DNA of 64,000 nt from Perkinsus marinus ATCC 50983. Taxonomy: Eukaryota; Perkinsozoa; Perkinsida; Perkinsidae. The stretch covers positions 281,361 to 345,360 of the forward strand of contig NW_003215453.1 in assembly GCF_000006405.1 (NCBI RefSeq), in the 5' to 3' direction. The notes beneath the pieces were generated by a model. The model was given only the letters and a program-made list of their open reading frames with translations. It did no database searches and was not told where the DNA came from. A program made the translations under genes and the position numbers. Shown here piece by piece: positions 46,355 to 58,326 of this stretch. The first letter of the stretch is position 1, and every line of letters begins with the position of its first letter.

Positions 46355-47381
46355 GGGACCATTTCACAAGCGTCCTAATGTTAGGATTCTAACCCATTAG
46401 GATGCAATTTAAGGATGAATGGCGTTCACAAGGGCCCTTTCCTTAGGTTGGGTTAGGACATTAGGATATTAGGATCCTTACCGTTAGGATTGAGGACATT
46501 AGGATGCCTTTTTCCTTAAAAATTGGCCTTTAGGACGCCCCGGCTTTCACAAGCTATATTTTTAAGGAAATTTTCATCCTCACGGTAAAGTACCTCGGGG
46601 GGGTACTTTACCGGCAATCCTAAGGTTAAAAGTGTGCAAGACGACTCGCTGCGCTCCGCCAAACAGTCGTTGGTTCGAAACTCTGCATGTACATTTTTAA
46701 ATTAATTTGTAACTTAAACAAAAATCTTACAACTATTAACAAAACTCGACAATAATTTCGATACTCATTTGAAACTTCATATGAAACTACTTACAAATAC
46801 TCATCTTGGCTAGAGTCAGGCGTTTTGTTACTGCAGGACTCCTCCATAGCAGAAAAGGCCCTCTTAGCAGAAACTGAAACTTCGCCCACGCTCTACCAGC
46901 TTGCTGCCAAGCTACCCAAGCTTCCTGTTGAGCCATGAGTGCCCTCTTTCGTATCTCCTAGTTCCGCTTCGTCAAGATCCATTACGCGTACCAGTTGTTA
47001 ATAAAAGTGGTTATATCTGTTAAATCTGCTGAATGGCGCCTCGAGGCACTACCTTTGTGGCCCATGCTTCGATGAACCGATCCGTATTTCGTTAGAAGTA
47101 AGTATAAAATGGTGGAGTGGTAAAGTTTGTGTTTGGTGTTTGGGACATCCTGGTTCGAATCCCGGTTATATAACATTTTACGTTGTGTTTAATTGCCGTA
47201 AGGATTCCTAATATCCTCAGATAGCACATCCTTACGTTAGGTAAGGACGTCTTTAAGTATAGGATCCTAACGTTAGGTAAGGAAAATCTAGTGAAATAGC
47301 CTTAGTTAGGTAAGGACGTCCTAAGGTTAAAATCCTATACGTAAAGACGTCCTAATCTAAGGACGCTTGTGAAATGGGCCC
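46355..47381. mobile_element. 1,027 bp inverted-repeat element with CAG target duplication
   Basis: Left end GGGACCATTTCACAAGCGTCC and right end (reverse complement) GGGCCCATTTCACAAGCGTCC are flanked by CAG at 46352-46354 and 47382-47384. The subterminal 150 bp on both sides are packed with short variants of TTAGGA, GGACGTCC and CCTAACGTTAGG in both orientations. The interior holds no long reading frame but does hold tRNA-like pieces (46665 GGTTCGAAAC; 47110-47165). Probably a non-autonomous DNA transposon; the superfamily is not clear. Confidence 0.72.
47110..47170 (+). other. tRNA-like sequence inside the inverted-repeat element
   Basis: TGGTGGAGTGG fits box A and GGTTCGAATCC fits box B, about 40 bp apart; the T-stem CCTGG/CCCGG nearly pairs. 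No full cloverleaf was found. Confidence 0.45.
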
Positions 47382-47676
47382 CAGTACTGTAACGGTCTAC
47401 TTCGCTCGCCGACGACACAAGTTACCGCACTCTCGATTTTTTTTGTGTGGTTGTTTCCGCACCGATGACTCTGGTCTTGTAACTAAACTTGATTACTTCG
47501 TAACCATCACTAATGAATCTTCTCTTATCACCTTCCCCGAATATCATTTTCTATGTGCGAATTCCTTCCCTGTGTTGAATAATAAAGCAGAGCTACCGAG
47601 GATCGAACCCGGGATCTCTGCCGCGACTTCATTGCTGTAATTGTTGTCATAAACCGCAGCTGAATGCCGCATTTAC

Positions 47677-47934
47677 CTATTCTATTACATCATCATCATC
47701 ACGACCCAGCACATACCTCCTGCCTTTCCGTGAGTGATTTAATATCATCATCGTGTACTGTTCTTCAGGCCTCTGGAAGCCACCGATTGGACACAACGGT
47801 GTAAGTGTATAGAAAACGGTAGCGGGTTTCTTGACTAAATTCCTGAGGAGAGACTTGATGAATTCATAGTCGTGTCGATTCAATTCCGCATAAAAATTCG
47901 CACTCGAAAGCCTGCGCGCGAAATTTATGTTCAT
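47677..47934 (-). CDS. Small 85-residue protein, unrecognised
   Basis: An uninterrupted frame from ATG at 47934 to TAG at 47677. The sequence looks like a real small protein: basic N-terminus (MNINFARRLSSANFYAEL), a helical middle (YEFIKSLLRNLVKKPATVF), GGFQRPEEQYTMMIL and an acidic end (GRDDDDVIE). Size and basic charge would suit a mitochondrial ribosomal or respiratory-chain subunit, but I cannot name a family. A decayed-looking partial copy of its 5' half (aactcatagtcatgttattcaa) lies near 48178-48205. The start could also be an exon boundary. Confidence 0.5.
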   Translation of the reverse strand: MNINFARRLSSANFYAELNRHDYEFIKSLLRNLVKKPATVFYTLTPLCPIGGFQRPEEQYTMMILNHSRKGRRYVLGRDDDDVIE

Positions 47935-48448
47935 AAGGAATCGGAATATTCTCTGGTTTGTGATGCAAATGATTGCTCCATTGAGATAACACTACATTGG
48001 ATGTGAAAGCAAGGAGAATGCCCTGCAGACCTGATTATACTCAGTAGATGTAGACTACATATCTTCATCATAAGCATAGCTAGGGGATTGCTCCACCCGA
48101 GACAGACACATTGTGTGCTACGGGGAGTTGAAATGATGTTGCACCAGCAACTTCCAGGAAACTAGATGTATTCCCTTATGAACTCATAGTCATGTTATTC
48201 AAGCCCGCCTGTTATTCACCCTGACGCGACAATAGGTTCACAAAGAAATGGATAGGGGGGGATTTGAACGCTGGTCCACGACAAGAGCTCAAAGGCATAC
48301 GGGAACTTCTACAATAATAATAATACAACAAATCCAAAGAGTTGTTTTTTTGAAGTTTATCTACTCGGGAATATTTCTTACTCAATTTCGCAGTAAAAAC
48401 TCAAGAGAAAAAGTCAGTTTACACTCTTACTGAGTACAGCTTTGTCAG

Positions 48449-49583
48449 GTCGTCTTTGTCGCAACGGCACCTTTGGAGTGAAGGTTCAGGGCTGGGCAGT
48501 CGCAGCAGTTTCGTGAATGTACCGAACGGTGGGTTTCCTGGCATTCCGCAACTACAACAACCGGGGATGCTTCCAACGCAACAACAACAACAACAGCAAC
48601 AACAACAAGCACCACCGACAGGTATGAGGCGTGAGCAGATACATAATAGCTCACATTGGGATCTCTTGGGGAGTACAGCTGAGCTCAGGAGTTTCCTATA
48701 CAGTGTTGGAGTAGGAATATATGTAATCGCTTCCCTCAGCTGCTGAGCTCAGGAGTTTCCAAAGCTAAGTACACGAATTCGGGTAGAAATATACAGAAAC
48801 CATTGAGAATTTCTCAAAAGTTCCTGACAATTTTCATATTGTCACCAACACATGTGGTTGACCATTTGCATATTTTCCCACACTGGTGATGTCGAAATCT
48901 CAGAAGGCCACAAGACACTCGTGAATCGTATCGGGGTGAAGTGGTGGATCCCGCATTCCCAAATCCTCATTGTAAATCTCTCCGTTTCTGAGACGTACAT
49001 GGCGGGCGTGGTTTGATGTAATCGCATCGGTTGCATTGCCGCTCGAATGCAACCGCGAATAATGAGAGATCATGACGTGAAATACACCCTACTGAAATCG
49101 TTGTAATGTAGTAGTATCTTGCTCAAGTTACAGGGCACATCAAAGGTACCCTGATGCCTGCGCCACCACCCGGAGCACCGCAGACCTACCCCACAGTACA
49201 GCCTACGTTAGCGACCCCTCCGCAAGATAGTAATCATACGCCGCCAGACGAGATCGGGTGAGAATGGACATGACAGGATCCGTTTCGGTTTAAAAGCAGA
49301 CGTGATACCACTACACTATACGTCTAGTGAAAATGGGTCTTCTACTTCAACGCTCGCCAGATACGACGCCGCATCAGCTAGATCAGCAAATCGAGTCTCC
49401 TTCCTCGTCCTTGGTGCCGCGGCTTCGCTAGGCGCGTTGATCGGACTATGGCTCCGTGGGTGAGTGTGGTCCAAATCGGTCTCGAGAGCGTTGCGAAACC
49501 GACACACCTGTTGGTGACTTCTCAGAGGGAGGAGCAACACCCGAGGTGACTCCGACAGTGACATGGACAGTGATTGTTCTTGA
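48449..49583 (+). CDS. Gln/Pro-rich single-pass membrane protein, 3' part
   Basis: Four exons with matching phases: 48449-48621, 49134-49257, 49328-49459, 49526-49583 (TGA at 49581-49583). The coding starts upstream of 48449 in an exon I did not find. In order: a Gly/Ser region (GSGLGSRSSFVNVPNGGFPG), a run of ten Gln (about 48575-48607), a Pro-rich stretch (LMPAPPPGAPQTYPTVQP), a membrane helix (VSFLVLGAAASLGALIGLWL), and a short acidic tail (RGDSDSDMDSDCS). The helix near the C-terminus with a short tail suggests a tail-anchored or type I protein with a soluble low-complexity domain. The intron 48622-49133 carries 61 bp repeat units. No family recognised. Confidence 0.7.
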
Positions 49584-52500
49584 TCCTGCATGGAAGCTCA
49601 TTCCTCGGTGTCGCATCGCAACCTGTTGAGCTCAAATGAGGGAGGAGTAAGTCCAGCTGGGTATCCTCCAGCGTACTGTAGCCTCTATCGAACACCACCA
49701 GAGGCTTGTCCCGATCTCGTCATCTCCAACTTCCGGTTCGGCCCTTAGTTTCCGCGGACAGCATGATATCCGACAGCATATCGCGGATTCTTATTGCGAG
49801 CGATCTACGATGGAGTCAAACTCTGTCGTTGCCGAGAAAGGGCTTACGACAGGGCTATAGCCTAGAGACTAGTCTGGGGTGGATTGTGTTCCCGATAACA
49901 ATGATGCAATGGAATCAATGATAATTGCGTGTTCACTCCCAGTCAATTATCAGTACTGGGTGAATCGTCAGCAATTATTGCCAACGAATCTGATATGCTG
50001 ATGATACTATGTTCCAACTGAAGAGTTGCGCTGATGCCTGCGACTAGCAGCATGGAACAGATGGAACCCGTTATCCGTAGTGAGCATGGGATGGAAGTTG
50101 AATGCAGATTTCCACAGAGGATCGATATCTGAAAGCACTGCTCGTCAGTACTGTTCTTGCGCCCAACTTTAGCGCACTTGATGCGCTCAAGCTGGCGAGC
50201 TCACGAGGTCCCTGCTGGCTACAGAGCATGGTCCTGATGGGCTTCCATATGCTGAAGTGAAACGATAATCTTCGAGACTGTTACTCATATACATATGCAT
50301 ACCCCAGGACTGTGCAAAACTCGTAGGCAACTAGAAAATTCCCGACCAGATGTTTGAACAGATCGCGGAAACCGCGCTGTTCGACTTCACGGGACGGGAG
50401 GGAATCGGTGAGTGATTATCTACAGAACACGGCAGTGTCAACTCAGTTCGGAAGTTTCCTCACTCATTATAGAGGCTTATATACAAATTGGGGTAGAAAT
50501 GTACAGAAACCAATGAGAATTTCCCGAAATTTCTTCGAAAATTTCAAATCTTCGGCCACACATACAGTTGATCGTGTGCATATTCTCCCACCCTTTCGCA
50601 CGGTTGCGTATAGAATCTAGATTCATAATATATATATATCATCACTCAAGTGTATAATATTAAAGTATAATTTATATTTCAATATTATCCACTTTCCTCA
50701 ACCGAGCGAGCAGTTTCTAATAGCTTTAGTAAAGCTAATCACAGAATTTTACATACGAATTAGGGTAAGCCTCACAGAAACCGAGAAGACTTCCCCAGAA
50801 TTTTTCCGAAATTCCGTATCGTCACCAGCACATGTAGTTGACCATGTGCATATCTTACTACACTGCTATCTAGTCAGTTCATAGTAACCCCTGTTCTGCA
50901 TGAGCACTTCGGATGAACTAGATAATGGAGGAGATAAGGAACAAGATCTCTCAGATGTGAGCTGATGAGCAGGGTCAAAATCACACATAGCAGACACGCG
51001 CATACAGGGAATCATCCAGAAACCTATAATGTTCCCGGGTGGAGCTCATTTTTAATTTTCCACGTATGGCTAGGATCCCATTCTGCAATCAGTTTCCCAT
51101 GTAAATGTCAGCACACTTTCCTCATTGTTAGCGGACTCTGGGGAACGTTATTTTTGAGAACTAGATGGGTCCCTGCGTGCACAAGTACTTCGTGATAAAG
51201 ATCATACGTTGCCACAAGTTATTCAATCTCACTTTCTATCACAGCTATCCGATAGCTGTGCTGTCGCTGGCAGATACCATTACTGTTCGTCATCATGACA
51301 TGCGGTATGGTAATTTTCTTCGCAGTAGATTGGACTCATATGTGAGATGACCGAGTCGAGGAGTTGATTATTTCTCACTAGGTATCATCGCTTCACATTT
51401 TTGATCTCGTATTGCTCGTGGTTCTGCCTCCCGAAGGCCCTTTTTCCTCGTCTCCATCAGCGCCTAGCTCGAATGGCGATTCACCACGAGAAGTGCCTCA
51501 CAGATGGTATGACACTCTTAATGCTCCCTCTGACGCAAAATCTTTGCAGATAAATATCACTACGTAACTCATATAGTTATATGAAAAACACTGTGTTAAA
51601 CATTGTATCACAAAACAGGCCATCTTTCCCGAGAGATGATGTTTCGGAAATTTCTTCGCATTCACAAGCTTTTATATAAATTCTGAGAAGCCAGTGTTGG
51701 AATATATCGCGAAGTGTCGTTGAGGCCTTGTCGACATTTCACTATCGCGAGACCCCCTGCAACGATAGTAATCCTTATGAAGAACGATCTGAATACTACG
51801 ATGCCGCAGTGACTGCAGCACAGAGATTCATATGTTCCGACGCGTAACCAAGACTAACTGAATGGTGAACTTCGTGACCGCAGTCCAATATCCGTTTCCC
51901 CTGGTAGCACAACATGACGATCGTAATTTCCCTGTTCAGCCTAACAGTATTGGGAACTTCTCGACACGTGGAAGCTCTGATGCAGTGCAATTCATACTAT
52001 CAGGTAACGAGCATTACATCACACAAGTCAAGTCGTCAACAGATGATCTATTTGATGAACTACCTGAGACGATGAAAGCCAAAAGTGAGATGCATCCACA
52101 CCTTCTCGCGCTCCAATGATGGAGTAGGCACTCTGCAACTAGCCGCGATGTCGTCTGATGGTTTCAAACGAGTCTCGGCGGTAGCTGACAAAGATAACCG
52201 ATTCAAGTAGGGGGCTTCATGCACGGTTCCGTCGACAGAACTATAGTTCCTAATTTATCCCACTAGCCCTCATCGGAATAATTATTTCAACATAGGGAAG
52301 TCTGAGATGATAGAGATTATATCATCTCAGACATTAGCTTTATCATAGAGCTCGTCAAAGCCTGGTGCTGTTGAGGATTATAACCCGGCCTGGTTTTGCA
52401 CAACGCCATATTGCACAGTGTGCAATGCACACAACGTCTCGTTCGTTACGCCAAGTTGTTGACCACAACGAGTGAGACACTGAATGTTTTTTCCATGAAC

Positions 52501-53384
52501 GATTCACCAATCGCAACATAACAATCCATTATCGATCGGAAACCGCCGGAAGGGCTATCACATGGAGGACGATACCAATCGGAATACGGCGTTTCTTAGG
52601 TTGATCGTCGAGCGAAACCCCTTTGTTAAGGATCTGCTCAAGAAAGTTAGAAGAGAGATACTACAGCTCAGAATGCAACAAAATAGGTTAATGAAAAAGA
52701 TTCATCACTTAGAGATGAACACTTTAGGCAGCGAGCAGTGGTCGAATCACGGGTCAACCGAGAGGCACTGAAGACTGAGCAAGAGGATGCAGAATCGTTA
52801 CCAGACAAGTGAGCCACTGACAAGTGTGCGAGTCAAAATCAGTGTATGCTTAACATAAGCTAGAGAACTGTGAGAGGATACGCTCCTCCTTGTTACCAAT
52901 CATAAGGCTTATCATAAATAACCGGCAACCATGATTATAACTTATGAGCATGGTTGCCACTTATTTATGACGGTGCTACTACTGCGCTAATGCAATTTCA
53001 AATGCGCACACATTCAACAAGCGGAGTTCGATGAACGTTCTAATTTAATACGAGAGTTCGGCTCTCATGGGACAAGATAGAAGGAAATACACTATTCCTA
53101 ATGACTTTCGAGACATTGCTTCAGAAAGACTCGTATTTGGTAGTATGCGAAATGAGGATTTCATCCGAGCAATTTCGCGCCAACACGGTAAAATACTCCA
53201 GAGACGTTCTGAATGTGTACTGGGATTCGACGTGCATCTGGTGTAAATCAGAATACGAGGATATATAGAGGCACTACTGTGTTGTCGGCTGCGGCATCAT
53301 ATAAGGCTACAGCAATCTAAACGAGTACGATGATCACACTGTCCACGTCATAGCGCGATCGATCTTTCATAGGCTCTGAGGGAT
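49584..53384. other. No assembled gene; scattered coding-like blocks
   Basis: Short plus-strand frames occur at 51862-52119 and 52562-52771 (the latter basic and helical: FVKDLLKKVRREILQLRMQQNRL). 51000-51170 is similar to 15360-15510, the PRPP synthetase intron between exons 9 and 10 (shared ccacgtatggctagga). Strong inverted repeats lie at 52300-52332 (GTCTGAGATGATA arms) and about 52913-52969 (arms around GGCAACCATG). Confidence 0.4.
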
Positions 53385-54121
53385 ATGGATCTATCGCTGC
53401 CGGGAATGCGACTGGGGCCTAGACATTATATCATCGATCGATCTAGAGACATCGAGATGGTCTTCCGGGTAGGCTGTGCGTTGGCGCATCAATTCGTGGA
53501 GAATTCACCTCGCAGTAGAATCGAGTCAGTTTCCATCGCTCCAAGAGAGCCATCGGATGCATACTCCTCTTCCCTTGTGAATCGTGCCGTCTGATTCGCA
53601 AGTTCCGAACTGGATCAAATTACAGCACCAGTATCGTGGGCAGACTACTTCCAATCGAAATTTTACGAGAAAGTTATTCGTACTCTCTTCAAGTCGTATC
53701 TGTCGGCCCTGCTCAATCTCAACCTACTATCACTCGACTCGAATGTCAAACAGCGGATCCCTCAGATCTGGTTGCCACGAGGCATGTTAGAGAGCCGGCC
53801 CACCACAGTATCACAAGACCAGCCTCACAGTGGAGGTGCTCAGCGCTGGACGACGACCTGATCGCTGCCAGTGCTTATGCAGATACCACTCCTTTGCCAA
53901 CAAAGGAAGAAAAGAAAGACGACGACGTCAAGGGAGCTATTCGAGTGCTATCCTCTCAAATGGTTCCCTAATGCCTCAATCAATTTGACAGGCTTTTCGC
54001 TTCTGGGCCTTTGGGGAGATCGACGAGTTCGAGAGCAGATTAGAGAGATTCACTGACTCTTGGTTACGCTCAGAGTTCGCCCTCATAGGTAGCCCGGTTG
54101 CTGTGGCGCATTTGAATATAA
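53385..54121 (+). CDS. Coding-like blocks of an unrecognised plus-strand gene
   Basis: Three frames look like real protein. About 53588-53860 includes ITAPVSWADYFQSKFYEKVI and SYLSALLNLNLLSLDSNVKQ. About 53835-53960 includes ALDDDLIAASAYADTTPLPT and KEEKKDDDVKGAIRVLSSQM. About 53989-54121 includes WAFGEIDEFESRLERFTDSW and FALIGSPVAVAHLNIKLE before a TGA. The last join would need a very short intron. Possibly a spliced gene or a decayed one; no family recognised. Confidence 0.35.
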
Positions 54122-55832
54122 AGCTTGAGTGACTATATGATTCATTCCACGACGTTGATCACACTTCGAATTAGATTCTCAGGGATGCTCGAATTGATCG
54201 TCCATCGAATTCAAGAGATATCTCACTTGCCGCCGCGCTCATGCTCGGACGTCTGCGTGCTCGCCAAAATAGTCGAGATCGAGCTCCTCGGATGGGCTGC
54301 TAAACAAGTGAGTGATCGATTGATGATAAAGAACGGCAAATCGCGCAACGAGTTATACGAGGCCTTTTAAACCTTTTTTCATTTCTGTTCACTCTCGCGC
54401 TGTTCAGGATTGGCAAATCGAACAAATTCAGCGCCGTCGCAGACGCGATTCGACCACGGGGAACAGCAGTCGTGACTGACATCTTGTGGAGGTCTTCCAC
54501 TGGAAGATAGTCACTGAGAATTCGACGAAACCAGGGTACATGACTGAACAATTTTCATCCAGCCGTTAGCCAAACGTTGGGTTTATAGAACAGTGTTGGA
54601 TCTTGAACTTCATACAACAAGACTCGCTTACACTCCCATCAACTTTGCTTGCCCCGGCCACATGTCTCTTTCGCCCAACCACTAATTCTCTTTCAACGTT
54701 TTCCATCGACTCTCCGATATTTTATCCACACATTCCCTGTTGTCGGGAACAACCGTACGCATAGTCCTCCACTCTGGGAAGTCAGCGTAGCCTAGTGAAC
54801 CGGGGGACATGCGAGTACACCCTTCAGACTTCCTAGTGCGGAAGCATACTTACTTCGACGCCTTGCTCAAAGCATTCCGAATCGGAATTTCCGATATCGA
54901 TGTCATCTGTTCTGAGCTTGTTTCACAACGCGCAGATCGCCCAGATCGTCGTAATGGTACGGGACGTACCGTACCTCCACGCGCGACAGTAAAGCGAAAC
55001 TGAAGAGAGCTGCTGTGGTGATATGCGGCGGGAGCGTCACCCGAAGACAGTATGTGCGGCGAAGTGAGGTCTGCCAAACGGAAATTTCACCTTGATACAA
55101 TTTATGCCGGCTCCGAAATCTAGATGGCACAAATTGTATGCTAGGGAGATGCGTACAATTTGCTCCACCTCCTTGAGTCCGACTCTCCGTGTATCACAAG
55201 CGAGGTTATAAATAATGGCTCTACCTAGGAGGCCCTCACGCAAGCCACAACTTCTCAACAAGAAAGTAGTGAGACCCGCCTCCAGACATGGTTGGAGGGG
55301 AAGTACGTACTAAGACAGCAGAAAATAGTATAGTAAGGTAGGACAAGACAAATAGAGAGAGTAGTGATGTTGCACTTACTCGAAACCAATGGATACGTAG
55401 GTACGCAAGCACAACTGGCGCCAGTCAGCTGATGCGTGTGGGTGCCGCACAGAAGCAACAAGCATCAACATTGCCATACCTTGCCTCAAGGTCCTATCAT
55501 TTTTTCCCGTAAGATGAACGTCTCGGACAATGTTTTATAATGACGCATTTAGTCGACTGTTCCGTGATTAGCGTGATATACAGGACCTGTATTACAAGCT
55601 CGTTATGGGGCGAGTGGTGTGACTCCGCGAGGAATTGATTCACGCGTTTCACGAGTGCATCTCCGCACACCGCGGCAAGCTACAATGGATTTGTTCATTG
55701 AGTTTGTGCTTTCACTGGATTGTAATAGTAGATTGAGTAATAGCCGAAGGTTTTTTGTCCGCCCTGCTTTAACTGCTTTGAGGCGAACAGTAGCTTTGTA
55801 CTGAAAAGTTAGTAGCTCCGTTTATCATCCCG

Positions 55833-57476
55833 ATGTTGAACATCCTCCTCGTCGTCCTATTGATACGTGGTGGGGTATGTACCTTCAAGATGGGCAACAC
55901 TCGCATGCAGATGAAGACGACACATTTCTGCAATCTTGACTTGAGGGACATCAAAGGGAACCCAATGGCATGCCATATCTCCAAGGCTATGGAAACTGAA
56001 GGGCTGGTCCTACCTGGTATGGATGATAACAAGTCGTTCACCGTTCATCGAGACATCTTCATCGTCAAGGACGGTCAGGCGGTGGTTCAAGCAGCGCCAA
56101 GTCACCCGTATCTGTATATTCTCATGAGCCAGAACGACACCCACTTCAGCACCTCCCAACTCTTCAACAGACAGTCGTTCCTCCTAAAGCAGGGAACCAG
56201 GCACAAGAATGGTCCGCCCGATGGTCGCAGGCTCAATACCAATCGTACACTCGAGGGTGATGGTTGGGTCTATAAGGGCTTGGTAGACGAAGGTGGACAG
56301 AAGCTTAACAAATGGGTCAGAAGTGGAGTAGAAGGTGTTGATCCAAAATCCGGTCTCAACTTCACTGCCCTCGCCCAGACTGGTGTAATCACTAACGCTT
56401 GGGTCCTCTATCTTGACAAGGATCAGAAGCAGATGGTGAAGCTCTTGGGTATCAACACCTTCGAGAATGATAAGGTCTATCTCGAGTCCGAGGTCACTCA
56501 CTGGGAGGAGCTGGACGATGCATTAACTTTGGATGTTGCCATGAATGATATTCACGCGGCGTATGATATCGTGAAGAGCCACGATCTGGGAGCAGCCAGA
56601 GAGGAGGCGCCACAACTAGACGCTGAGTTTATCAAGAGCCGCTTGGTTGGCGAAGAGGCTCGTCTATTCTTCAACGATGGGAAGAGCCACGACTGGAGGT
56701 CGAACAAGACTAATATTCGTGGAGATAAGTCGGTAGCACCGATCGATTATTTCCGCCTCCCTAATGGCACTGCTGCACATAAGTTCTTCCTGTACAAGAA
56801 TCACTCTCCTCTACAAAAGAAGGATGAGGAGGAGTTCCAATTACCCTCGGCGTGCAGGACTGGTGTGACCAAGTCGGTCACTCCATACTGCCTGTATGTT
56901 GGTTACGCCTCTAACGACACACTACTGGCCCTCGATGTATATATGGCTTATACCGATATAGCCATATCGGAAAATAGAGCTCACCTCAATGTCACAGTCC
57001 ATTTGAAGCAGCCGGAGACGGAGGTCCTACTCTTTGCTTTAGAAGCCGCTGGATGCGCCATGGTTTTTGCTGCTGATATTGACTTCGCAGGCTTGCGCAT
57101 TCAAGTATGTCTCACGGGTGCAGGCAGCGGTGGGAATGGCACTTACGCCGGGAAAATAGCGATGTCGGTCGCGGTCATAATCAGAGTTGCTTTCGTCCCT
57201 GCATTGAAAGCCACACTCTCTGGTCAAATTGCGGTCAATGCTTCGGACAATGGTGATGTCAAAGCATATGGTGAGCTGGGCATTGATGTCTCGGCGCTAG
57301 TTGTCGGAGCGGGTATCTCTCTGGACATCTTCGGAAACACCGTTGATCATAAATCGGATATCTGGCAATTTAAATCCCACTTCAACCTCCACGTGTGGGT
57401 CGATGTCCTCTTCTACGACCATGAGTGGCCATGGAGCTGGACAATTTGGGAAGCTGGTCCAGTCAAATTGCGATAA
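55833..57476 (+). CDS. Large predicted secreted glycoprotein, intronless
   Basis: An unbroken 547-residue frame. The N-terminus MLNILLVVLLIRGGVCTF is a clear signal peptide. The rest is hydrophilic with at least eight N-x-S/T sites (for example NDTH, NRTL, NFTA, NKTN, NGTA, NDTL, NVTV, NGTY) and a modest number of cysteines, so it is probably secreted or surface-bound. The C-terminal third has alternating hydrophobic strands with many Ala/Val/Gly (AMSVAVIIRVAFVPALKATL, LGIDVSALVVGAGISLDIFG) and ends in a Trp-rich stretch (VWVDVLFYDHEWPWSWTIWE). No membrane anchor follows. I do not recognise a family. It is unusual here in lacking introns and repeats; recent retroposition or a selected single-exon family would explain this. 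Confidence 0.85.
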   Translation: MLNILLVVLLIRGGVCTFKMGNTRMQMKTTHFCNLDLRDIKGNPMACHISKAMETEGLVLPGMDDNKSFTVHRDIFIVKDGQAVVQAAPSHPYLYILMSQNDTHFSTSQLFNRQSFLLKQGTRHKNGPPDGRRLNTNRTLEGDGWVYKGLVDEGGQKLNKWVRSGVEGVDPKSGLNFTALAQTGVITNAWVLYLDKDQKQMVKLLGINTFENDKVYLESEVTHWEELDDALTLDVAMNDIHAAYDIVKSHDLGAAREEAPQLDAEFIKSRLVGEEARLFFNDGKSHDWRSNKTNIRGDKSVAPIDYFRLPNGTAAHKFFLYKNHSPLQKKDEEEFQLPSACRTGVTKSVTPYCLYVGYASNDTLLALDVYMAYTDIAISENRAHLNVTVHLKQPETEVLLFALEAAGCAMVFAADIDFAGLRIQVCLTGAGSGGNGTYAGKIAMSVAVIIRVAFVPALKATLSGQIAVNASDNGDVKAYGELGIDVSALVVGAGISLDIFGNTVDHKSDIWQFKSHFNLHVWVDVLFYDHEWPWSWTIWEAGPVKLR

Positions 57477-58326
57477 ATCGGCAAGCCCGTATTGACGGTA
57501 TATCGGGGGCATGGTTTCAGTTCCATGTGAAAGTCCCATGACTATCTCATATAAAAAACATTATGCCTTCATTATGTCTTAAATCTTGTTAAAGAATTTT
57601 CGAGCACACGTGTACTCGTGATGTAACATATTCAAGTCACATTGGTCGGTTTAATCGATGACTGGCTCATCATGAGTCGATTCTGATTTCACTTTTGTTG
57701 TCCTAGCTGATGCACTATGCTGCAAGCGGATGACCCGCTGCGGATCCGAAGCGTAGCGCTGAGGAGAGCGGCAGTCCAGAAGTTAGCTGATTCTTTTCAG
57801 ATTGCTCTGTCGTGTTTTGACCAGTGAGGATTGTCACATAACTAACCACATCATCCGGCCCGGGCTGAGCACCCTTGTCAGAGCTTCACGACAAAGTGTA
57901 CTCCGCAACACTCACACACACAGTGAAATCCAAGGCGTTCTATGGCGTTATTAGCCGCCCAACAAGCTGGATTTTAGTAGATCCGAATCCGACCCGCTTA
58001 TACCCACAACGTAAATGGACAGCAACAACAACGTTATTAACGAGTATCCAAGTACGAAAGGAATTATCTCAAACCGCTGTTTGTCATAGATTGATAGATG
58101 CCACTGGGAAGAAGTAGAAGCAGTGTTACCACTTCTCATTGGTCATGCCTGTATAGCTAATCATGTATCTCTCTGAATACGGTGCTCGACACCCACCCAT
58201 ACTATAAAACGCTACTTCGTATTAATAGAAAATATTCCCAACGTGCGCGCAGTCAAGACAATCATCATCATCGCTTCGCCGTCTATTCCTCTGACCGTTA
58301 AGGGACTGTGAGAAGGACAGATAGAT
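57477..58326. other. Convergent intergenic region
   Basis: It lies between the plus-strand secreted-protein gene and the 3' end of the minus-strand RING gene. No gene seen; no family repeat recognised. Confidence 0.5.

Noticed and set aside
46380-47300. TTAGGA/CCTAA runs as interstitial telomere repeats
   Set aside because: Irregular, in both orientations, and inside an element with defined ends and target duplication.
48445-48654. Val-rich 69-codon minus frame
   Set aside because: It is the antisense of the poly-Gln CAA repeat of the plus-strand gene.
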